Shown: piece by piece, positions 11,150 to 21,818 of the stretch
How the letters are laid out: each line of letters starts with the position of its first letter
Numbering within the stretch: position 1 is the first letter of the stretch
Origin: Chaetomium olivaceum
Taxonomy: Eukaryota > Ascomycota > Sordariomycetes > Sordariales > Chaetomiaceae
Assembly: GCA_039881045.1 (NCBI GenBank)
Contig: JAYWVB010000084.1
Span: 1 to 64,000, forward strand
Direction: 5' to 3'
Length of the DNA: 64,000 nt
Notes under the pieces: model-generated
What the model was told of the DNA's origin: nothing
What the model saw: the letters and a program-made list of their open reading frames with translations, nothing else
Database searches by the model: none
Made by a program: the position numbers and the translations under genes

Positions 11150-13247
11150 CTACCGCTTCCGCTTCTTATTCTTGTCGAGAAAACTGGGCGCCGACATCGC
11201 GAATGCGAGGGCATCAGGAGCAATTGGCGCGGCGGGTAACAAGTTCGTAGCGGGGGGTGGCATGTCATTCTTGACGGGGACGCCCATGTGCCGACCATAC
11301 CGGCCCTTACGCCCGTTTCCCTCGTCTTCACTGATGCAGAGCTCGGCAGGAATGCCGGCATCTCGGCACCTGCCGCATGGGCGTTGCCTGTCGCACCCCT
11401 TTTTACTCTTGCGACAACGCTGGCACCGGGGTTTTGTGGAGAGGTCCGGCTGCTCCTCCTCTCCGGGAGCTAAAGTGAAGGGAGGGTTGGAGGCAATCGA
11501 CTGTTTCCGGGACGCGGGGAGCGAAGCCGGAGTCATGGGGCCGGCGATGCTCGAGGGCTTCTTCACCTTCGGCTTGCTTGGCTTGGAGGGTTTGGTCTTG
11601 TGTGATGATTGCGGACGGGGCTTGGAACCGACCAACGTGTTGGCCTTGAGTTTACCACCCTTTCCGGTGGGTGCAGCCATTGACCCGTTATCAGCGCCAT
11701 CCGAGCTGTAGGCATCCTCGCCACTGTTATCGGCATTGTCCCTAGGGCCGGCGAAACGGCTCTCGGCGGCGTTAAATACGTCCCTGTGGCCGCCCGAGGC
11801 GTCTGGGTGTTGTTTCCGTGTGGCGGGCACGTCATCCTCGCCACAGCTATCGGCATCGCTAGTCGCACCCGTGGAGGATGCTGCATCGGCTCTTCCGCTG
11901 AATGTGTCATCCTGGGTCGACCCGGACGCCCGGCCATGCGTCGACATCCGCATCAGCTGCATGGCAACGTCCTTGTCTTCCTCGGATACGGCACTGCGCG
12001 CACAGTCGGTTCAGGCGTCGGCATCACTGAACCGTCTCCTTGCCCGGGCTGAAACCCAAAGCTTCCCGACTCCGGCGGTTATCGCTGCTGGGAGTGGCGT
12101 ACATGCCGGAGTGTGTAAATCCGTTGATGTATGCCTGTGGGGAATGAAGCGGGTGGGGGTTGCTGAAGGGATTTTGTCCAGGCTGTATGAATGGCAGCGG
12201 CCCTCGGTGAGAGTCTGCCCGACGGGCTGGCGAGACGGAAGGATTTGATGTCGCAGCGGGCATCTGGGGAGGGGCAAAGAGAGGCAATTCCTGTGAGGGA
12301 CGACGGTCAGTAATGAGAGGCTATGGGGCGCCAACAAGCAGCGAACTGCTTACCGAGCTCTCAAACTTGGTACGCTTGCGACGGCCACCTTCGACGATGT
12401 TCTCGACGCTGATATCCGTGTTCCCCAGCTGCTCTTTGGATCGGCTGGACGAGCCGGCACCGTCACCACTGCTGTAGCCGCTGAAGCTATCGCCATGTCC
12501 ATCGCCGTTCGTTTGGGTGCGGTTCTTGGAGGAGCGGGACCGCCCTTTTTTACCAGCGATGGGATTAGCACCTGTTGAATTGCTGCGGCGCCCACGCCCA
12601 CCGTTTGGAGATGGGCTACGCATGCGTGATGTCCTGGACGTAGGGCGTGGCGCATGGTTATAGCCCTGGGTTTGGTAACCATCGGCGTTGAGGTGGCTCT
12701 GCGCACCGCCGAGAGCGGCGTGGTAATCGGGCCCAAGAGGCTCGTCGATAACACGCACGCGTACTATCATGTTGCCTTTGAAGTTCTCGTACCGCGCAAT
12801 GAGTGTGTTTCCGTCCTCGTCTTCGAAACTGACGCCCTTAGATATGCCTGGCCCCGAGTAGAGGCCGTAGAAGTTCTTGACAGTTGTGATGATGGAGTCG
12901 GTGGTGTCATGGGGGTAAATGGACACGCGAAGAGGCAGGCGACCTTGGTATGGTGAATGTTGGAATACAAGAACGAATTGAACTGCCTTGGGCGCTGTGA
13001 CGGTGCGAGGGGACACACTTCCGCTGTGCAATCCTGCAAGCGCAGCTCCTACCCCGTTCGGAGACATGCCAGCCATACCAGTGATGGTTTGTTGTGAGGT
13101 ACCAAAATGCATCCTATCGTGTATAGGGGAGGGATATAGCCGGGCGGTGGGCTTGAAAGCGGCGTCTAGTCGAGGCGGTGCGGTCGGTGTTGGGGTCGGG
13201 GTCTGAATTTGTGTGGGCGAAGTCGATTCACGGGCGAACAACTCCAT
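11150..13247 (-). CDS. Zn2Cys6 protein with N-terminal beta-grasp-like domain and C-terminal zinc cluster; reading frame broken
   Basis: Likely a nuclear DNA-binding regulator; the target is unknown. Exon 1 is 13247-12354; a 63-nt phase-0 intron leads to exon 2 at 12290. The N-terminal half has a compact domain with VQFVLVFQHSPYQGRLPLRV, FEDEDGNTLIARYENF and NMIVRVRVIDEP, which looks like a PB1/ubiquitin-type fold (inferred from pattern). The middle is Ser/Pro/Gly rich. The zinc cluster CQRCRKSKKGCDRQRPCGRC lies close to the C-terminus, not at the N-terminus as in most Zn2Cys6 factors, and is followed by a basic tail ending KNKKRKR. Exon 2 stops at 12024, and the frame that carries the zinc cluster opens only below 12010. 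Two one-base deletions (near 12052 and 11997) or an unusual intron are needed. With two added bases the protein would be ~678 aa. Confidence 0.75.
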
Positions 13248-16200
13248 TCCAGGCCAATAAAGCCAGAATGGCAATGTCCCCGGGCCGATTAACGGCGTCG
13301 GCTTCAGGGTGAGGGGGGCCGGTCGTTTCCGGGTTGGGCCGTAGGAGGAGCCGGAAGGTCGGGTGTGTGTGTGTGTGCGCACGATTCGAAACGCGATAAG
13401 AACTGCTGCGTCGGGACCTATCGGTGGACCGTGGATGTTAGACTTAAATAATCGGATATGAAAAGGCAAAATTTCGGTCGGTGCAGAGCGATATTGCTCA
13501 GGTGCTCGAGTGGGTGGAGGAGGGGAAGGGGTGGAGGTGCTGTCTACAGTGGTCGGACCCGGGCGCATGGAACCAGGACCAGCTCTGCGGCTGGAACAAC
13601 GGTATCGGGGAAGCATGAAAGGGACGGGCAAATATGGCAATGTGGCCTCGATCGCATGTGACAAGAGGACTTCGACCACTTACTAGAAGGCCTGGAGAGT
13701 GGTGGTGTCGGTTGAGAGACGGGTGCGATCTCGAGACTCACGCACACAATTCCGACCGGAGAACTGGGCTGAAGCAACGGTGAGCGACAGGGCCGCAGTC
13801 GACGAACGCCGAGCAAGGTGTTGGGAATAGGCGAAAGTAGCAGGTAAAAAGCGGAGGATGCGAGATGGCAATGACTTACCAGGCGGATCCGGGGAGGTTT
13901 GATGGTTCGAGTCGGGCAATTCGAAGGTTGTGCGTGGAAAGAGAATGGAGGAGTCGCAAGATTCTGCATTAAAAGGCGGATGCCGGTAATCGCACGCACA
14001 CCACGCACTATACACACTACTGGGACTTGCGCCCAATCCCAAAACTCGACACTGTGCCATGGTGCAACGACCGCCGCTTTCACCACGAAATTCAAGCACA
14101 GCGGCATCTTTTTGGCAGATACCGCACCCTGTGTCTAGTTTACCTCGTCTCTCTCCTCTTCCTTGATATGCGTCAAGCCGCATCCTCGGGTTGCTTCTCC
14201 TGGTCGCAGTCTCCTTCATGATCTTGCGCCAACACTTGGGGTGGAGATGGGTCCCAGTTTTCCGCACGGTCAACGCAGCGCTTGCATCTACCCGCATCGC
14301 CAGCACCACCACCGCCCTGCCTGGTCGACCCATGTCGGGCCGCCTCAAAATGGGCTTTTAGTGATCCTACAGGCCCGCAGGCTTCAGCAGCAGCCGTTAT
14401 TGGGGCCGTCGGCGCACCAGAACGTGGTGGCCACGGGAGTGATTCTTAACCCTTAACATTGTATTGTGCGCAATCTCGTCGCATTCCTCTTTGCGCGAGC
14501 ATCTGTGAGATTTCTCGCAAACGGAAGACACGGCAGTGATCGGAGAACAACATACTTTCCATGAGTGCCGCGTTGCGACACAACTCCCTCACATAGTACG
14601 AGCATGCGTTTAACAAGACGGGCAAAGATATCCCTGGCAATCCCCTCGAGACCGTGCGTTGAAGTCACCGGTCCTCGAGGGCGAGGACAACGGTGCCATG
14701 ACCAGCGGCTTCCAGTCATATGAGATAATAAGTATTCCCTTTACTACATGTATATCTCGGCTACGCTACGAGTGGTTGACGGGTGTCCATCGAAGTAGGC
14801 TGGGGACGTGTAGATACCCTCAGCCCGACCCTAGAACCAAGACCCGACGCGAAGGCCCAGAGAACCGTTAGCTTTTGGGTCGCGCTATCAGCGGTCAAAA
14901 CTTGATTGTGTTCGGATGGCCTGAAAGCGCAATGCGACTCGATCGATTGCTTTGGGCACACGACACTTCTGCGCAAGACTCAAGGCCGATGCGACAGAAC
15001 TGCCCCCTTTTTGTGGAAGGTGGAGTCGAGTCAAGCCAATGACAGAATCGGCTGTGGGACTAGTGGACAAGGGTTTTCCATTGCGCAGTTCTGGCCGCTG
15101 GGTGAGTGCCCACGTATCGTACGGAATACGGACGGTCGTGTACATAGGTCAACGGTGCAGACGGGGTTCATCGTGGTAAAAGGAGTGAGAAGATGGGATG
15201 GTATGGGGAACTGTAGGTGGAATGACGTTGCTGGGCACAGAGGTTTTGCGCACTGAAGACAGACGGGCAGCTCGGCGTTGAAGAGCATCTGAGAGGCTTC
15301 TTCCGGGGGTACACACAACGGCCGATGGCGGTCGCCAATGGCTGTCGGCGATGGCTTGGGACGGAATAATGGGTAACGAGTAGCAAACTGTGCACAGTAG
15401 GGTTGTTTTGGGCGGCGTTTTGAGGCGGGCGGGCAACGACGCAACCAGCTGCTTTGATCTGCCCGGTTGAAGAATGGAGGATCGGGGACGCGGCTCGATG
15501 CGCTGGCAGGGTTTCAAATGCGACACGGCGTCGAATCAGCTTCCCGAGTCCGCAGTCAACCATCAACGACGGAACCCGCCTCCTTTAACCCAAGAGCGAC
15601 CTGGCCGTCGCGGTGACTGCTCGAGTCAACTAATCGTGGGCCGCAGTTGCTTCAATGGTGTCTCCACCGAGCTGCAGATTGCAGGTGAGCGATCAGTCTT
15701 TTGCGCATCGGCGGTGGCGGGCATGTTTCTGAGACTGCATGCTGCTTGCCCACCTTGACGGCTTGGAAGGATCCCTCCCAAGCCGTTGGCGGGAGACGCT
15801 CGCAATGGGCGCTTCAGGTGCTGGGTTTCCACGCCCACTCTACCCTTTCCCATTTCGAGTCGCTGATCTGCGACCCGCCGCCTGATCTGCCGGCTTTGTC
15901 GCAGGGGATTGCGGTTTGTAAAGATGCCATCTGTTGTCCTTGAGCTCATTGATTGCTAACTATAGAGGCAAGCTGCGATTCACTGGTGTATTACACCACC
16001 CTATGCTCTCGGAAACGAGCCGCAGAATTCTCGAAATTCCTGGTTGTCCTGTCGCTTGTGTTGCGCCGGACAATCGTGGGCAACGCTGACGATTCGCGCC
16101 AAGCTTCCAGGCTTTCCCCGCCCCTGTCTGAACGGCGTTGGGGGCGTGCAGCTGTGGAGGCTGCATCCGCAGGGAAGTTTGAGATGGCTGCGATTCTGGT

Positions 16201-17791
16201 TTCTCCGTTGCCACCCTCGCTGACATTGGCGTGAAGGAGGGGTTCAAGGTGCTTTTGCTTCGCGGCTGAACCCGCAGGCGAAACGGGACCTGAGGGGGCC
16301 GACAAAGTCGCACCTCGAATACCTATCGGAGTTTTCTTCGAGCTTTGCTCAGATACATGTACCTCCATATTTTAGTCCAGGGGCCAAGTCCAGGTTTTAC
16401 GCCGGGGACCCAAGGCAAGCACAAATAACTCAGGTACCGATAATTACGAGTTTGTTGGAATTTGTGTCCTGCGCCCCGAAGGTTGAGCTCGAGGCGATGC
16501 CTTCTCCTGACAGGTCCAGGCTTTTGTCGTCGAAACAGCCCCGCTCACGCATGCGGCCGCTCGTCGCGCCGCAGGCGTCGTTCGACCAAAACATCATAAC
16601 ATTGCGCTTTATCTCGGGCTGCGCTCGCCATCTCACTGGTCGGTTTTTCCTGGGCCGCCAGAAACGGTCGGTCCGGTCCCCACCACACGCGTGTTGTCAA
16701 GGCCCGATTTCCCAACGAGCAGTAATCGCTCAAAAGAACCAAACGTGCGGGGCTAATTGTTTTCACACAATCGGCACCGCAACTGATGAAGTTGACTATG
16801 AGAGGGACTTCTTGGTCAAAGGTGGATCGCGGGGAGCTCTCTGTTAAATCCATCACGTGACAGCGCGACAAATTGGTGTTCTTGGATCCCCACCAGTCGC
16901 GTCTTGGCAAGGAGCAGAAAGTTTCTCGACTTCTGGATCTTGCAACCGCAAAAGGGCTGGTACTGCAGAACAGATTTCACTATAGACTGTTCAGATGTCT
17001 GTGAGAGTAATATGTAAATTAAATATGAAAAACAACCACAGTTGTGGTGCGGAAGATGTGTTGGTTCTCTGAACACTGTCTGCGGTTGACGCGACGGTGA
17101 GACTGCCCCACAGTTTCAAACAAACGAGCGGGGTTACGTCACCTTAAAATGGGCAGAAGAATACAACGCGCAACGACCAAGCAACGGCCCCCAGGGATGG
17201 CACAGACATTGGCTGGAGGGGATCCACGAAACTGTTTACCTAGCCCTGTCACAACGTAAACAGAAGCCGCAACGCAGTAAGAGAGGTCAGAAACCCGGGA
17301 CCTGAAAGATTGGCCCTTCGATTCCGCAACTTTCCCTTCCCTCTCCGGCGCGCAACAACCAGCCAGAGAAGGCATCACTATTGCACGCCTATCGGTCATA
17401 CTTCCCCATGCATGCGCTCGAGCGTTAGTTGATGCTAGGCGCGCTGTCTTGACCGCGTCAATACTTTGCGAATAGAGCTTCTTTCCGTCTTCGTTACGTT
17501 AACGGCTCGTCTTGTCGACTCGACGCGGTCAGCAGTCTCTGCGGACTCGGGGCAGCAACAAAAACATTCCCAGCAGCATTGGACCGCGTTTCCAATCCCG
17601 GAGCGCGCAAATAGATTTTCCTTCATCAACCTCTGGCATTGTCTCATTGCTCACGCTGTCGTGGACTTGAGTCGCCTGGCGCAGTCGACAGCTTAACAAG
17701 CTTTGCGCGCTACGGTTTATGCAAGGTTGAGAGACATATTCGCCGCATCAGAGACTAGCAACATCGTTCAGATCCAACCCACTCCCGCAAG
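13248..17791. other. 4.5-kb divergent intergenic region between the Zn2Cys6 gene and cyclin B
   Basis: The open frame of the Zn2Cys6 gene continues upstream to 13679 but reads as proline-rich nonsense and includes a GT repeat at 13361-13376, so it is probably 5' UTR; a possible 5' UTR intron donor lies near 13877. The rest holds only short overlapping frames on both strands with no recognisable domain. Long regulatory regions are common upstream of fungal cell-cycle and transcription-factor genes. Confidence 0.5.
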
Positions 17792-20137
17792 ATGGACGCG
17801 AAAGTAAGGGTTTTCTTTCCATCCGGTCCTTGTTTCACAATTGCCCTCTTGATCACGGTCTTGTCCCAAACTTCCAGTTCCGGGTCCTCCCATACACGCA
17901 CAAGTCCTTCCTGCCTATACCTCGCCAACCCAATCCATTGACTGAAAATTTTTAATACCATGGTTTGCGGCAACAAAAACTAACTTGGACACTCACCTAG
18001 CCCCAGCGCCCACTACGCGCTGCCGTAGCCGCTTCTGGTAACGAAAACGCCATCCCCTCCAAACAGCCTGTCCACCACAACAAGTCGGTCAGCAACCTCA
18101 AGGCAATGGCGTCGATCGGCGCGCTCAACGCGCCGCCGAAGCGAACCGCCTTTGGCGACGTGAGTAACACGGCTAGAACCCGTGTTGGCGACCCCATTGG
18201 CAAACCTGCCAACAAGGAACCCAGCAAGACTCGCGCCAAGCCGGTCACGAAGGCGGTCAACACTCGCGGCACTCGACCAGGGGACAAGGAGAACTCGAAG
18301 GGTGGTGTTAAAGAAACCCGGGCCAAAACAACTGTCGCGTCCAAAGGGACTAACTTCGGTTCCAAGCCCCAGCCGGGCGCCCCTGTTCAAGCGGCAAAGC
18401 CGGGGCCGCGTGTTGGGATGCCAGTTTCGCAGCACGCTGGTACTTCTCTGGCTCAACCTCCACTGCGTAACGGCGCCTCGAAGAAAGCTGTCAACATCTT
18501 CCAAGACCCACAGGAGGAGATTGTGAGCATTCGTCCGGAAGTGGCATCTTTGGTTGACGACATCGCCGTTCTGGTAGAGAAGCAGGTTAAGAACCCGCGC
18601 CAGTACAAGAGCCAGCCATCGCTCCGGAGCGAACATCAGGGTCACCGACAACAGGCTAAGTTCCTGGCCCAGCCCACCAATGTAACCGAGGTTGAGGAGG
18701 AAGATGACATCGACGACAATGTGACCGAAGCGGCTTATGAAGACGCTGTCGAACAGTTGCCTCAGGGGGCTGGAAATGCTCTTCGCGGCACGCTAGCCGA
18801 TATGGAGCAGGCGAACTACAGGAGTCTGTATCGCGACGAGGAAGACGCGGCCGTTCAATCGAAAGCCCTTCCTGACTTGCCTGTGGCGGTTGAGTTGGAG
18901 GAGTATTGGGACGACGAGGAAGAGCAGGAGCTCTATGACGAACAAGGTTATACTACAGCGCACTCGTACCGGTCGCACGGCGACAACACTACCAGCGGCA
19001 CCACGACTCTGCTAGCGCCACATGTGTCAGTCGATGACGAGGAAGAACTCGACCTGGCGAAGGAATATGTTGTGGACCATCAGACTGAGGAGGAGATCGA
19101 GGAAGAAGCATGGGACGTCAGTATGGTTGCCGAGTACGGCGACGAGATCTTCACATATATGCGGGACCTGGAGGTATGTTGATTTTTCGCAATCTGTCCT
19201 GGCGCCTTTGGGCGGTCGTCCTTGTACTTTTGCTAACGTTGGCATGCAGGCACGAATGCTTCCGAATGCCCATTATATGGACGACCAAACCGAGATTCAG
19301 TGGTCAATGCGCTCGGTGCTCATGGACTGGCTGGTTCAGGTTCACCACCGGTTCTGTCTTCTCCCGGAGACCCTCTTTCTCACGGTCAACTACATCGATC
19401 GTTTTCTTTCGGTCAAGGTTGTCTCCCTCGGAAAGCTCCAGCTCGTTGGCGCCACGGCTCTCTTTGTGGCAGCCAAGTATGAAGAGATCAACTGTCCGTC
19501 GGTTCAGGAGATCGTCTACATGGTGGATTCGGGCTACAGCGTTGATGAAATCCTCAAGGCTGAGCGTTTCATGCTAAGCATGTTGCACTTCGAGCTTGGG
19601 TGGCCTGGTCCCATGAGCTTCCTTCGACGTATCAGCAAAGCGGACGACTACGATTTGGAGACGCGGACCCTAGCCAAGTACTTTCTGGAAATCACCATCA
19701 TGGACGAGCGCTTCGTGAGCAGCCCTCCCAGCTTCCTTGCGGCTGGAGCTCACTGCATTTCTCGCCTGTTCTTGGACAAAGGAGATTGGGTAAGAAGATC
19801 ACTCAGTTGAACATGAACTAGCAAAGCTGACTATGACTAGACCTTTGCCCATGTCCATTACGCCGGCTACACGCTTTGCCAGTTGAGGCCGCTTATCAAG
19901 ATGCTTTTTGAATGCTGTCAATATCCGCGGAAGCATCATGGCGCCGTCTATGACAAGTATTCGACGCCAAAATACAAGCAATCATCGACGTTCGTTGAAG
20001 GCAAGATAGCCAACGGGCTTACGTTATCCCAGCTGTATACTGGATCCCACCAAGGACGCAACACAACATCTGTTAGTAGAAGCGGCATGCTTGGCCAGTT
20101 CAAGGATCCCAGCAACCTCATCCGCATTCAGGCCTAA
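17792..20137 (+). CDS. nimE: G2/mitotic B-type cyclin (NimE/Clb family)
   Basis: B-type cyclins activate Cdk1 for entry into mitosis and are degraded by the APC/C. Four exons: 17792-17803 (only four codons, MDAK), 18001-19173, 19250-19789 and 19841-20137, giving 673 aa. The 12-nt first exon is supported by a strong donor (GTAAGG), a CTAAC branch-like site at ~17980 and an in-phase acceptor; the second exon then reads as a typical cyclin N-terminus. A destruction box RTAFGDVSN lies near residue 52 and a KEN motif near residue 98, both APC/C degrons. The first cyclin box begins near residue 396 with ARMLPNAHYMDDQTEIQWSM and the hallmark MRSVLMDWLVQVH; the second cyclin fold follows. The acidic segment between the degrons and the cyclin box makes the protein longer than many fungal B cyclins. 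Confidence 0.94.
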
Positions 20138-21818
20138 GCCAAACTCTGCCACAACACGGCATCTTGCGACAATCTTTTACTCGTCTTGACTTCGATGTAC
20201 AGCCTTATACCAAGTACATCTCCGTTGGAGCACCGCTTCACCACCTTTCAGTGGGCTTCTCGTCCTTTCTAGCGCCCGTGTCGCTGCGCATTTCCTAATC
20301 TTTTACAACCGGCGGATCTTCACGGCACCAGGTTTCTTCTCCATCCTGTATCCTCGCCCATACCTGGCGGTCATATAGGCGATGTTGACCTCGCTGTCGC
20401 TCTGGCTCACCGACAAATGTTCTTGTGCATCAGGTCCTCCGGTCCACTTCGCCTGAGCCCATTCCCCTATTACAACATGGCCGGGGTGGAGCTAGCTGGT
20501 CGTTTTGGTTACTGGATATTCCAGGATCCGGTGTTTCTATCTACACAGTACACGACTCACGCAAGCCACAACAGAAAAAAACGGCGGAGGTACAACGGGC
20601 CAAGGTGCTCATGACGAATTAATGCGACTTACGACTTTTTTCCTTTCTCTTTTCTCACTATCCCTTGCCTCAACATCCACATTTGCTGGGTTTTGAGCCA
20701 ACGGAGCCAATTTATTGTCCGACGGAAGGATCGGGAGGCGAGGCTTTCTGGTGGGCGTTGGGGCGGCACAATTGCACTCGGAATAGTAATGGGGGTTGTC
20801 ATAGCTGAATGATGACGAGGGCATCTAGCGGCGTGACAGTACGGCGTCTTGGCGGAACACGGGGTATGGGCGGTTCTTTGTGGTGTGCTTTATAGAAGGC
20901 TATGTGTATAAGTATTATTTCGCTACGGGTCATTCTGGCGGCGGAATCTCGTTATCTTCCTTGTTCCACGCGAGATGGGGAATACTTGCGCATGTTCGGG
21001 CGATCGTTAGACGCTCTGGCAGCATAGTTATCGGCAATAGAGATGGTAGACGAAATGCTTCACCCATGAGACGGCCAACCACTGAGGTGGCATTGCAATT
21101 GGTGCGCATCCCGTCTTCCCGGGTCTCATCGTCGATCGCCAGGAACAAGCTTTGTGGGTTGCGGACCCTGAATCCCCCACCTTTCCGGGCTCTGGCCGAT
21201 TACGTAACTCCGTCCCATCTTCCCCCATCGGAGCAGCACGGAGCGCATCGGTCGGAATCTCGGGGTGCGGGGATACCGAGCCATTTCTTTCTCGGCTAAT
21301 CTGTCCCTGGCTGCAGCCGCGTGCCAAGACATGTCCGAGTCTGACGGGTTCCCCACTGCAACCTCGGGTCTGCGAGACCGGATTGGACGGGGAGATTGGA
21401 AAAAATAGCCTCCAAACGATTTCGGCGGTCCAGCATAGTCATCAGTCAGGGCGTTCTCTCTCTTCAACCCCAGTGTCAGATCCACTTTCTCACGAGACCG
21501 CCTGCTCCCAGCTTCGCCAATTCGGCAGACCTGTCCTTCTCAGTGCCCATTGAGAGGGGAAGCCGTTGGCATCGTGTGAAGTAACAGCGGGATTCCTTCT
21601 TTTCTGTCCGCGCCAAGCAAACCACGCCGCCGCGTGGGAGTTGTGGTCTTTTTTTCCCTCATTACTTTTTACCGCCCGCTTTGCGACATCTAAGCCCACT
21701 TGTCCCATCCCACGGACCGCCGATCTTCGCAGTCCATCCTCCTTTTCCGACAGCGCCGCCAACAGACAGCGACGCAACTCCCTAGACAACTGAGTGTGCG
21801 CGGACAAGCTAGGACACC
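20138..21818. other. 1.7-kb intergenic region between cyclin B and the aspartate-glutamate carrier
   Basis: It holds the cyclin 3' UTR and the carrier promoter and 5' UTR. The bases before 21819 are pyrimidine- and CGCC-rich, as in many fungal leaders. No gene is supported. Confidence 0.5.

Noticed and set aside
13248..13679. Upstream extension of the Zn2Cys6 frame
   Set aside because: Proline-rich nonsense with a GT repeat; the ATG at 13247 gives a sensible start.
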